Part shown: positions 23,725-35,863 of the stretch, piece after piece
Numbering within the stretch: position 1 is the stretch's first letter
Layout: each line of letters starts with the position of its first letter
Assembly: GCF_000149955.1 (NCBI RefSeq)
Contig: NC_030993.1
Span: 1,459,048-1,523,047, forward strand
Length of the DNA stretch: 64,000 nucleotides
Reading direction: 5' to 3'
Origin: Fusarium oxysporum f. sp. lycopersici 4287
Taxonomy: Eukaryota; Ascomycota; Sordariomycetes; Hypocreales; Nectriaceae
Notes under the pieces: model-generated
Seen by the model: the letters and a program-made list of their open reading frames with translations, nothing else
What the model was told of the DNA's origin: nothing
The model's database searches: none
Made by a program: the position numbers and the translations under genes

Positions 23725-24180
23725 TTACCTGTGTTTGTGTTTCAATGAGACGCCGGCGTACCCATCATATGGATCATTCACGTCAGACAGTGACTCGTGA
23801 AGTGGACTAACGACAGGAGACGTTTCAGGCGATACATACATTAGATTGTGTGTATTCAGCAGCCCGTTTTTCACTGTCCCTAAAAGGTCTGCGTCCGACA
23901 CTTGACTCGAAACTCCTCGGGGTTGTGGTAGTGGTTCAATGTTGAAGGTTGAGGCAAAAGAATTACATTTTATGGTGTCGAGTGCCTGCTTTGGTTGAGG
24001 GGAGATTACCTCCGCTTCATATTGCCCAGACTGGATGGCCAAGTGACTATTCTCACCTAGCTAAACTGTATGTCATTGATATCAGATCGTAACCCTTCTC
24101 ATGCTTTAGATAAAGTTCAAGGGTGTTGGCTTGTTCTTGTGAGATACTCAAGGGTGTGTTGTTCCAATCCTTCACTCTAG
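23725..24180 (-). pseudogene. Possible exons of an unidentified gene or decayed gene
   Basis: Two neighbouring minus-strand stretches look coding. The one at about 24060-24180 reads RVKDWNNTPLSISQEQ and LELYLKHEKGYDLISMTY. The other at 23725-24042 reads ALDTIKCNSFASTF, NLMYVSPETSPVVSP and HESLSDVNDPYDGYAG, ending SLKHKHR before TAA. No ATG precedes them. The join between them carries TGA and TAG in frame, and I could not find a clean intron that links the two frames. I do not recognise the family. Either upstream exons and an unseen splice pattern exist, or this is a degenerate gene. Confidence 0.3.
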
Positions 24181-27100
24181 CAATTATTGTCACATGACTA
24201 GCGAGGACATTATTCAACCTTCAACATAGTCAACATAAAGAAGGGTTTCTCATGCGTATGGCCGTGGAGACTTCGGACCCGGACTCAATTCTGAGTTAAG
24301 AATGCACTCTGCACCAACATTGTGCATCTTTTGCTCCTCGACTTGAGAAATACTTATCTCAGAGTTCTCGACTCTTAGAGACGACGCCTTGACTCAACGA
24401 GCAGAACTGCATCGGGCATAATCTTCGGTCATGATTGAGTGAACCCCTAGCTGTCTGGGCTCACCCTCTTCTTTCGATAGGGATTCGGAATTTTAACATT
24501 GCATTATCTGACGTTCGTCTGTTGACTTCATCGTCGAATCCATGCATGAGTGTCCCGACCAGCTTGTGAACAACCATATCTTAAATATCGTGGTCCTAAC
24601 AGCAATCATTTTCTCTTGTTTTGGCTGCTTATTTCACTCCCAGTGGTAAATTTGGTAGGAGGATGGCGCATTCTGCGACGAGTTTTCGGAACGCGGCAGC
24701 ACACCTGTTACATATATTATCGGGCATGCAAGTAGCCGGTTGACACATTGTGAATCACACGCATGAGGGCCTTCAACCTTCCGAGTTCTGTCCTTTCTGT
24801 CCTACAGTAATATTCTAGTACGTTCTCTAATTGCTCTTATCTTGCCGGTGCTTGTTCCGTTACTCAGATACAGCATGATATCCATGTCTCATTGGTTGAT
24901 TCACCGATAAGTGTAGCAATCCAAGCACGACAAATGACTTGCCAACGCGGACTATAGGCTCTCATGGTTTTCTTTTATTTGTTGTGGTGGATCAGAGTTA
25001 ACTTGTTAACGACTCGATTTGCAACCCCATAGACTATTCGTAGTACAATGCAGCCTCTAGCCCGGGTAGTCTCGTACAACGACGAGTGCGGCTCTTTGTT
25101 CGAATCGGAGACAATGTCTCAGCCTTTAGCTGCTAGCATCATTCATTCGACTGGTTACGATAAGCTTGGGGGTATAAAGAATAACCATGGTCTCTTGTGA
25201 GGGCTTGCAAAAGGTCTTGTACTAGACTGAGCGACCAGAACTACAGTGGACAACCCGACAGTTCAGCCGGGAACTGGAACTTCCACACGTAACGCTCGAA
25301 GATACACGTCTTCCCGCGGTTGCAGTGCAGTGTACCAAGTAGGTGCTATGTAGTGTATATGTATACATGCGAAGGACTTATAAGGTGAATGGTTATATGA
25401 TCTTATGAACTGCGCTTACCCTGCAGGCAACTAATTCTGTAGGTTTGGCACATAAGCTTAGGTACACCAGACCTTAGTTATACGGGGGTTAATTGTTCCT
25501 TATGCAAAGGCCACTTATGTGTTTGGATGTCGGATTTGACACAGCATTCACTTGGCAGCGATACCTAAGGTAGGCTGCAAGTTGGGCCATCTGCACATAC
25601 TCGGGAGCATAACCAAATATCACATCATTTACCATGCACAACGTCGTTTGACGGTGAGCATGCGGCAGCACAGTACTAGCTTTGTGACTTGTCGAGGATT
25701 TACATGTATGCTGGTCACTTTGGAATAGTAGTCGTGATTCCAGTGGTCCCAACAGTCGTCGATCTTTACACACCTCATCAAACAGCTTGTCCCGCTTGGG
25801 TGCTTTAATTAGACATCAGGGCATACCACAGCCAGATCCAGCTCAGCGAAAGGTACGTACACACAAACATGACAAACATATACATAATTAGCAGCGGAGC
25901 AGATAGCTATATTTCAACATGACGATGTCTTGACGGCGGGATCACGGACAACACACGAGAATATGCGAGATGTTGGAAATCCCATGTCGACCAGCCGGTT
26001 GATGGCCCCCTGCGATGTCAAATTTAGCACACGCCCCATGTTCCTTAGCTACTGGGTCTCTCCATCCACGGCACAACGTTAACCAGGATGATATGATTAA
26101 CTTGACGAGATAGACCAAGAAGTACTCAACACCGTTCAGCCTTGCGCGCTTGTTCGGATAACCTAGATGCCGAGGACACACTAGATCGGAGTAAAACGCC
26201 CGTCGAACTGAAGCGAGCACGATTTCTGCAAGTGAGCATGAAGCTATTGTCGAGGATGGATATAAGGAGTGACAGTCAATTAGCGGCAGAGTATCCAATA
26301 GTATCCAAGAGAGGTGCCTTTTCAGCACCCAGTTTTAAGCGATGACTACCCACCTAATGGAAGCGAGTATGGATTTGCACACACAACGGGCGTATATCCG
26401 TTGTAGATCACCCTAAACAATGGTGACTGAACTTTTCGAGATCGCGATGAGGGATCTAGCTTTCCTCCGTGATACTGGGTCGTTTATGGAGTTGCTGGCA
26501 CCCAATTAGATATATTTTATTGAAGGGATCGTCAATAGTCCACCTGGAGCAGTGATGACCCCCAGAACCGTGCATGGTGAGAACCCCTGGATTGACGGAA
26601 ATAATACATGCATCGTACCGTGACGCTGTTGCCTTGAACCTAGTAGCTTCCATCAGCCTTCAGGAAGATTTGTGAAATGAGGAGCTGCGGCAGACGATCC
26701 AACTGGAGACGAGAGGGCGCTTTTCTAACAGGGATCACCTTGACTTTGATCTCGCCAAGCCAGTTGTATGTGGAAGCGAGCCCGAAAGGATAGGTAGATG
26801 GATCCATCACCATGAATAAAGGGAGAGCCTGACAGACTTTCATTCATTCCTCTCGAGGCGGGCGAGATTAGGCACGGATGCAACAAGCTTGCCCAAATCT
26901 TTAGCACAATGCCAAGTATCGGTGTGTATTCAATATTGTTCAATGGCGCTCTGTAGTCTGCATATCGTCAGCTCATCAAGGGTTTTTTGTTCGCTGCACG
27001 TCTCAGTACATCCAATAGCTGACGCCGGTAGCCGGCAACAACAACTTGCCAGGTAAGCCCGGCAGATCGACGATGAGGTTAGAGGAGAATAACATGACTG

Positions 27101-29500
27101 GTCGACTTACAGCGGATCAAGCAAAATCACTAAGGCGACTAGCTCGAACGGTCTATCCCGGGGCATGGAAGCGTATTTGAAGAGTAGCCTCATTCGGCTC
27201 AGCGCTGAGCCTCGTCACCAAAATAGGAGTGGCTTCGTGGCGCGCACGTTGGGAAAACGTCCACTACTCGGTCTATACCCCTGACCCTGGCCTCCTTAGT
27301 AGGCCGAAAACCACAAACTCGTCCCATGTCCATTTCACCGTCGTGCCAAAAGGGCTCGAAAAGTCTGGCACTTTTCGGCGTTACGTCATCGATTATGTAG
27401 TCGCAGTAAAGAAACGCCGGGCCATCCGGAGTGTTAGTTTATATGGATTTCGCTTGTATCGGAACCTCTTGTTCCTAAACAAAGAAATTTCTGATCTAGG
27501 CAGTAGGAAAACTTCCTCTTAGCGCCAGAAAGAAATGGGATGGGAGATCATCAAGAAAAGCTTGTTCACTCTGTGTCAGTACGTGTTAATACTTGAACCA
27601 CACTCGGCGACACGTACTCCTCAGTGGATGGTGACGGAATGTGGGTTAATTTCTGCAAGGTACGGCGCAATAAGACAGGGGGGATGTGTTTCCAGGATTC
27701 GCGATCGATCTAGGTAGGGAGTTGGCAGCAGGTACCTTTCAGGTACTGTTTCTTTCGACGCCATAGGTAACTCTGAAAGTCCGCACATCGTTGTGAGCCT
27801 CAGAGATTGTTGAGCGATTCCCTGACCAAAGAAAGCCTTACAAGCTCCATCAGCAACTTTCGTCGCCAAGACAGATGAGGACTAGGACTAACCATTTTCT
27901 GCCAAGTAGCGGGCTGCTATCCAGCTTGGCGCTGCGGGAAGACAAGTTTAACCCCTGATGGCCCTGGCAATTGAGCCATGGCGACGGAGAAGACGCGTAT
28001 CAAGGTCACTGCTCCGTGGGATGGGATTTGTAACTGGAGTTATTTTTGCTTGGAGATGGAACAACTCCATCTCTCTTCCGGCATAGAGTTTGAGGCGACG
28101 CCGATATGGTAAGACGGTTTCTTGAATTCTGCGTTATCTGGTTTGTATAGCTGTTGGTCGAACTACCTAGAAAGACAGTTCCCTAGAATCCTTTGCAGGA
28201 CTTCAATTCAGGTATGGAGGAGGATATGCGATGCATATCGTATTTTGACGATAGGATGGGATTTACCTGACCGAAAGTTATTACAGCTGTCCAGTAACCT
28301 ACTAACCTAATCAAGCAATGGCCGTTGAAACGAAGCACATACAATTCATCATAGACTGGCATGAGGTTGGTTTGTTTTAAACTCATTGCAGCCAGGAAAG
28401 CATGCCCACAGCACAGACATTCAATGTTTCGAAACCCACATCCAAGTCCAAGACTCTAGATTTTGTCAAAATATCTGATATACCTCCAACAACCAGTCAA
28501 TAACTTTGCTCTTTGGATCGGCGTATAGCAAAGCCAATTGTTAGCTTCTTATTGTGTGAGATAGGAGGACAGCACATGGAAACGGAGGACTTTAAATTCC
28601 CGGTTGGTGGAAGGGTTTATTAACGATGGGGAACTGTTCCATTGAACTTACCCACTTGATTATACTTGGCTCCTCTGAGGCGCAGCATGTGGGATGCGTA
28701 CATCGTGTTGTGTAATGCTCCACGGTGTTTGAACTTTACATAGGCTACATAGGTCACATCCTGTTGTTTGTTGGCAGCTCGGCAGGGTCGCCCTGCACTC
28801 TGAATGAGAGGGGTTTATCTTTGCATGTGCTTGTCTTGATACTAACTTTGGTGCACTAGTCAATACGATGTTTAAACCGCCAGATACACTAGGGTTTGCT
28901 AGGCATGATGGGTTCTTGATGCAGCCACCCATGTCAAGCAATTGTTTGATTACCATCCAACTCAAGGAGTTTTGATGTGAGCCTTGTGTCGTACTGCAGC
29001 CAGTGTTGGCTGTCCGACTATATAGTAGACTGGCATTATGGATCATGCCATGTGTGGTCTGCGTAGAATACAGCCAACTCTCATAGAAAGCTTGCACGAG
29101 ATTGGAGTCAGGAGATCTATCGAGGCCCCAGGCCTGGGTATCTGGATATTCGGTTCATCATCAAACATAATTACCGGTCACCAACATCAATTTACCCGTC
29201 GTAGCGGCGTCAGATGGTCTGCTCCAATGTCAGCGCAACCCCGTGCCGCACCACGCGGATGTTAGGATGGATGATGCTGGTAGGGATCATGATAAGGAAT
29301 TTGGACAACGGACGGTGATGGAAGGTGAGGGACAAGGGCAAAGTCGGGAAGATTTGGGTTTGGACAGATTGAGGGCCATCGAGTTAGGGTCCCATCTATT
29401 CGTACTAACCAAGCAATTGCTGGTGACTGACTTCTCGCTTCTGGGGTTTGCTTCGTATTCATTTGACTGTGCGTGATTGATTCCCCTCGTTTACTTCTCC
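24181..29500. other. Gene-poor stretch
   Basis: About 5.3 kb in which I can support no gene, tRNA or transposon. Weak minus-strand frames at 26456-26653 and 26640-26843 (the latter ATG-started, 67 codons, MKVCQALPLFMVMDPSTYPF) have some protein-like composition but are in different phases without a clean intron. TACCTAGG-type motifs occur near 25561-25575 and 27709-27750. Confidence 0.4.
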
Positions 29501-32265
29501 CTTGACTGAACAGAAATTTCTCCTCTTCACCCTCTCTCTTTTTGAACATTGTAGATTCTGGTTTGCTGCATCAACGACCAACCGCAGCCGACGTGAGATT
29601 CGGTCTTTTTCCTTTTTAATCTTTCGGGTTGTGTGGCGTCTGGGGAACATTTGAACACCCAAGCTGAAAAGAAAGCGAGAGCGGAGACCAGACGACACGC
29701 GACGACAAAGCGAGCTACTCGATCCAAGAGAGAATAAATGCGAAACACAACGACCGAACGGAGAATCAGCGACGAATGAGACCGATATTTACAACAAGCA
29801 ACATCGAGCATTAGTTCTCAAACTCTGGGGCATTGGATCCTAAACAGTTGGGTAATTTCGATATTTGACCGAAGTGTTTTCTTCTGAACGGACGAGAAAA
29901 AAAAAATCACACCAAGACACTTTGGAATTGAGTTCTTTGGATCTTTAGCGGCGGATCGCTTGATACCTGTCTACGGAGTACTTTCAACGGTAATCCGGCA
30001 GTCACTTCTGCAATCAATCATCAACTGGACTCGCTCTCTACGAGTACGGACTACGGAGGAGGATTTTAATTCAACCTTAAGCTTGCGCGTATTTTCCTCG
30101 TGGCATTGGGTCCTCAACTTCCGGCCGCTCCGCACCGATCCTCGTTAGCTCCAGCAACGTATCTCGAAACGAAGGTCTTCCGAGTCCCCCGTCCTCGTCA
30201 CCATTCGTCACTGCTGCCACACCACTGGCCGGCCTATCCTTGAGTTGGGAATAATAATTCTATTGTGAGGGACAAAAGAGAAACAGTAAGTTGATTTTTG
30301 TTATTGTTGTGAAATGCTTGACCTGAAGCCTTCTGCGTTACTGCCCTGGTTCTCCAATTGAGTTTCATGGAGCAAGTGGACAGTCTCTGCTTCATCACGA
30401 CTTCAAAGCCTTCTTCCATCCATCCCTTCATAACACGCCCCTCTTTCTAGCTGTCTCTGCCTATTCCCCAACCTGTTTGCCATTGGCATTTTTTTTCTGG
30501 GCACAGCAGAATCAAATACGGGGGTTTGCATTTTTTGGGGCGGCATTCCGTTTCTCAGAACCATATCCTCGCATTGCATTGCATTGCATCTCATCACACA
30601 CGCACATGTCTGCCATGTAATTTGAGCCTCCCAACCACTGGCAGCTCATGATATCGTTCTCTTCCTTCAAACTACCTACAGTCGGACTGAGCCACTCCCG
30701 CATATCGTACATGCCGCCGCCTCCGGCCGGGGTCCCCCCTTGTCTTATTTTCCTTGTATCTAAGCCTCTCTTTCACATACCTGCTTGCTACATACGCACT
30801 TGTTGCTTTGCTTGTTGCTTGCTGTTTCGCTGGCCCCTTGCAAAGCTCGGCCCCCTTGGTTCTTGACTTGGCCTATCTTTGCTGGTCTGTTGTCCACTCG
30901 CATCTTGTCTTTCTCCCACACGCCTCCTCTCACTTTCCTCTTGTTAAAATTGTCTAGCCTCTCCAGAACATCTTGAACACCCCGGTCCCCAGAGAGATTA
31001 CAGTGGTTGTCTCTGCCAAGTACACTTCAGGTAGGCACTGCACTACTTGAGTTTTCTCTCTCGGCGGCGCCTTACCCCCCCCTGCCACCTCAATTCAAAT
31101 CGAGGCCCAATCATTCACGAGCCATATCATCATTTACAGGCGAAACACACAACACACCAAAGACCAAGCGACCCTCTCTTTCATCAACCCGAAGCTGATT
31201 AATTAAGTTAAGGCAACGCAGCACAGTTCAGCACCGGCCTACAGTGGTAAGCCTAGTCGATCGCAAAAGGGGACAATCGGGGGCCCGCCGTACTCGTACC
31301 GATAAATCCTCCTAGAGCCAAGTCCGCGCAGCTTCTTCCGCGCCCGCTGTGAGATTTCTAAGCTTGAACAAGGGCCCAATTCTTGTTGCAGCTTCTCAGC
31401 TCAGCCCACTCTCGCTCCTGCAGTCCGTCCGACTACAATCCCCAGACAATCTCCCACACCCAGTTTGGTGCACCGTCCACCGAGGCCATCTCAGCTCTCG
31501 TCCCACTCATCGCACTCACTACTGGCCGCTTGTAGATTTCTTGCTGCTTCATTGCCTATCGAAAGTTGACGCACGAGACGCCGCTGTACATCCCCCCTGG
31601 TACGCCATCCTGCCGCCTACGCCACGATTTAGGCCCTGTCGCTCGTTGATTCTACGGCTGGCTGTCACTATCACTGCCGTCTTCTCGCCCACCGACGCCT
31701 CGCTGGCCTCGTTCCCATTCGATAGCTTCCTTCTCCCGAGCCGCTACATGCACAATTGAGCTGCGCTATCGCCTTTGATCCTCGTCGCCCGCATCGCTAC
31801 TCACAATAAACGGCAATCATCATCAGTTTGAGCTTATCCTTGCTTAGACAGGTACTTCCATCAGTCCCGATCTTGTTGTGTTGTGGTACCCAATATACGC
31901 CCCAAGACTACGGGTCCGTCGTTAGAAACCGCTCCGCTACACCCTCAGACTGGACCAGGCCACTATTCCACATTAGGACCCGCCAGACATTATGGCGCCT
32001 GTATCGCCCCGGCTCAAGATTCTATCAGGTTTGTCGTCTCTTCTCTTACAATTCTCCCTTCATACCTAGGTTTAGTTCACGCAGAAACCAGAGGTGGACG
32101 GTCGCGTCATTTCAGATCAACTGATCCCTCCCAATCCTTCATCAGTTGACACAATCTCTCTAAATCTTTTCTGTCTCTTGTCTACCTTTCACTCGTTTGT
32201 CTTGAAATCCTCACGTCAACCGTCAGGACGGTTGCTCGTGCAGCGTCCCACTCTCGTCGCTCATC
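29501..32265 (+). promoter_or_regulatory. Probable long pyrimidine-rich promoter/5' leader of the ketopantoate-reductase-like gene
   Basis: From about 30640 to 32265 the plus strand is strongly C/T-rich, as in long 5' leaders of fungal regulatory genes. Long stop-free frames (for example 31349-31759) are a by-product of this composition and lack ATG starts. A (GCATT)n run of nearly four copies lies at 30571-30589. The transcription start is not identifiable by eye. Confidence 0.4.
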
Positions 32266-34725
32266 ATGGCCAACAGCGAGCTAATGTCAGTTTGTTCAGT
32301 GGGAGGCAATCCCGTCTCGGCGTTCCTATCATGGAGGCTCCAGGCCACCAACGCGTGTGATGTGACGCTCGTTTGGAAGTCTGGTTACGAGCATGTGGCA
32401 CAATACGGTATCTCGTTCAAGTATGTGAACCAATGCGCTATGACTCCAACAATATGCTGATTGACAATCAAGATCCCCGATATTTGGCAACGAAAGATTC
32501 AAGCCTCGACATGGTACAGTTCAACAATCCCCTTGCTTTCGTCCAGCATGCTGAGATAACATTTGAAGTTGTTCGAAACCCTGAGGATGCCGCGAGCGCT
32601 CGAGAAGGCCCCTTCGATTATGTCGTACTCTGCGTCAAGGCGTTACCCGATGTCTACGATCTCGCCTCAGTCATTGACTCGGTCGTGACCCCCCAGCATA
32701 CATGCATCATCGTCAACACAACACATACTCTCGGAGTCGAAGCTGCTTTGGAGGAGCGATTTCCTACCAATGTGGTCCTATCACTTGTTTCAGGTGCTGA
32801 GCTCACGCAACTCGGTCAGAGTGAATTTGAACATAAGGGCCCAGCAGATATCTGGATTGGTCCTGCTAACAACCCGAACAATATCCCACAAACCATCCAG
32901 GAGGACATGGCACAGGCCTTAGCCATGACACTTAGTTCTGGTCAAGTGGAATGCAAAGTCTCGCCAAATATCCGCCAGCAGCAATACGAGAGAGTAATAG
33001 GGTTTGTCTTTCATCTAAACGCCTTGAAACCCAACTAATTGACGTTGCAGTCCTATTGCGTTCCATCCGATTAGCGTTATCTTCGAAACTCCCAACCATG
33101 CCTCGCTTTTGGAAAAGGTTGGCGTTAGGGACATGGTATCGGAGGTCATTGACGAGTTGCTTCGTCTAGCTGATGCTAATGGATGCAAATTTGATCCCGA
33201 TTTCAAGCAGAAGACGATCGATGAGATGTCCAAAGCTTCCGGGGAGAGCATAATGTGGCAGGATTACGTTGCTCGAAGGCCTATGGAGGTTGAGACGTAC
33301 CTAGGATCGCCCGTCAAACTGGCTAGAGACTCGAATATTTCCCTTCCTCGTATCGAGACACTTTACTCGATTCTTCATAACCTTAATCTGGTCAACCGCA
33401 GCCGACCCAAACCTGGCGATCCGAACGCGAATATCATACCACCCGCCTCCCCCTCCGCGGCACCTGTGCCTCGAATGCCTTCGCAAAACAGCCATCGACC
33501 CATGATGAACGGTATGCCCAACGGAAATGGTATGCCCCCTCGCCAGCCCAGACCTCGGAACTCTTCCAACTTCAGCCAAGGCGGTATGCGCCGTGGACCA
33601 CCTCCGATGAACGGTGGACCACCCAATGGTTATGGTCGACCTCCTCCGATGAATGGTCCTGGATCTCGTCAACCTTCAAGGAGAGGCTCATTAGAGGAGA
33701 CTAACCTGGAGGAATTCTCTCATCTCGTTCTTTATGACGATATTCCTGAAGGTTCTGAGCCATCCGTCAGTGGTGACCCAGCAGACATTAATCTCAGAGA
33801 ACGAGAGTTGGCTTTGCGGCAGCGTGAAATGGCAATTCGCGAACAAGAAATCCGAATGCGCCGTGGACCGCCTCCTGGCCCTCCCGGAGGCCCTGGACCT
33901 CGTCGTGGCCCTCATCCTATGCGCAACAGCAAGCAGGTGTTCGACGAAGACGATGATGATGACGACGATTACTTTGACCCTACTGCCAACCCTGCTCCTC
34001 CGCTGATCGATCCAGACAACTTCGATATGATGAGCGTTACATCGAGAAAAAACCGAAAAGCTCCAGGACCAAGCCCTGGCCAGTTTCGCCGTAATCCCGA
34101 TGATATGCCGCCTCCTACACGAGGCGGCCGATTCAGGCCCAACTTCGGCCGCAATCGATCTTCCCAAGTTGGTCACAGCTCCATGACATCTGAAAACATC
34201 CTCGAAGACCCCCTCATGAGCTGCTCCTCGGATCGTTATGGATCCGTTGACCGTGGAGCGATGAACGCAGGCTCTCGAGCAAACTCACTAACAGCGTCAA
34301 GGCTTGACGAGATGCAGTACGGCCCAGGTCCCGGTGGACCTCCCGGGATGAACGGTGCCTATCCCCGGCGCGCCAGTCAGTCTCCCGGGAACCCTTATAC
34401 TCCATCCATGCGCGGCGGTAGCCGACGGGGATCGCCTCCGGGTGGTTACGGTCCAGGCCCGGGCATGAATGGCCGACCATCACCCCCGGATGGTGTTCGC
34501 CAACCTGTCCCTCGTCACCCACCTGGTCACGGTAACTCAGTAGCACCACAGCAAGTTGAACAACATATTGGGGTGAGCGCCCTCCACCAAACTAAGCCTA
34601 GGAATGTTCGCAGTCTGACGGGTAGTGCGAGCGCCAGCGCGGGCAGTGGTGAATTTGATTCCGAACAATCTGCAAACAGCAGTCAAGGCAGCTTGCCTCC
34701 ACGACCGCCAATCGGTGTGCGTTAG
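32266..34725 (+). CDS. Ketopantoate reductase (ApbA/PanE)-like protein with long disordered tail
   Basis: The N-terminal ~390 residues match the ApbA/PanE fold: an NAD(P)-binding region (MSVCSVGGNPVSAFLSWRL), FDYVVLCVKALPDVY, NTTHTLGVEAAL, and a C-terminal helical domain (IAFHPISVIFETPNH, MWQDYVARRPMEVETYLGS). Exons are 32266-32420, 32473-32513 (41 nt), 32569-33001 and 33051-34725, total 767 aa. The tiny exon encodes SPIFGNERFKPRH, the linker conserved in this fungal group. The last ~375 residues are disordered and rich in Pro, Gly, Asn and Met, with an Arg/Glu helix (RERELALRQREMAIREQEIRM) and an acidic run DEDDDDDDDYFD. The S. pombe relative is mug72. Classical PanE enzymes act in pantothenate synthesis as single domains of about 300 aa, so an enzymatic role here is unproven. 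Confidence 0.88.
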
Positions 34726-35863
34726 GACGCTCTCCACGGCGATAATATTCAACGGAGTACCTAGGACGTCAGGTTCCAACACACGGTCCCATATATGATG
34801 TCTGTCCAACAAGGCTTTGATATTCTTGTTTTCGCAGTTACGGAGTTCCGGACATGCTTTCTTCATCGCTTAAACGGGATCATTTATTTATCCCGTCGCG
34901 AAGCCTGGTTGAGGCCATGTGTACTACATCTATGCATCTGGCTTGAACAACTATACGACACACTTCGACGAGGACGGCCCTATTTCATTTTGTTTTTATT
35001 ATACGCCCGAGTTCCATCGAAAACACGAAACGACACGACAAAAGTCAGAGTCACTTTGGACTATTCTCAGACACGACGTCTTTTTAATTATTCCTATCGA
35101 CACAATCCGTACATACATTGAACAACCAAACAGAAGTAGTCTATCCTTGGTAATAATGCATTGGAATTGGGGATGATATACTGGTGCCTTTCAGCATATA
35201 ATCGGCTCTCAGTTATTCAAGACTCTGTTCATGAGACGCCCGAGTCTTGGTTCTGCTTTGACATATTGGGACAGCCTCGCGCAAGGAAGAGACTTTCGGA
35301 GAACGCTAAGCCCGCCTCACAGAAGACAGGTTGGGACTGAATAATGAATGTGCCGGTGGGAAAACGAGGAAGTGGGTGGGTTAAGATCAAAGGCATTGCA
35401 CCAGCTAAGCAAGTCTTTGTTTTTGATTGTTGAAGCGCCCTCCAGAAGTTTGCGTGGACATGTCATGAAAGGTCAAATGGACTTTGCAAATGAGGAGAGA
35501 TCATGATAGGCATTGTTTTTCTTGGCGGGGTTACACAATCAAATTAGACTACGGATGGTTTCTTTTTCTGGTTAAATCTGTTCATCGCGAGACGTTGTGG
35601 AATGTGAATAGGAAAGCCATCCACGGCATTGGGAGAATTCCTATTGGAAATATACATAGATACGGAATAGTAGTATGGAAGAGAAAAGTGATGAAATTAT
35701 GGCCAAGGATTTCTGCATCACCTTTGAGAAACCATTGATAACATAGACCGAACTATCTATCTACCTGAAGGACAAGTAAGATGCAGCCTGATAGTCAACA
35801 ATATCCATTGCCCAATTCTCTTAGCATCCGGCAGAGAGCCACTTTACCACTGTATACCTCAAC
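34726..35863. other. Intergenic between two convergent genes
   Basis: 3' flanks of the ketopantoate-reductase-like gene and the secreted-protein gene. No further gene seen. Confidence 0.5.

Noticed and set aside
25090..25135. TTGTTCGAATCGG resembling a tRNA B box
   Set aside because: No matching A box or acceptor stem at the right distance.
26456..26843. Small secreted-protein-like minus-strand frames
   Set aside because: The two frames are in different phases with no clean intron between them.
31349..31759. 136-codon plus-strand frame
   Set aside because: No ATG start and located in the pyrimidine-rich leader of the PanE-like gene.
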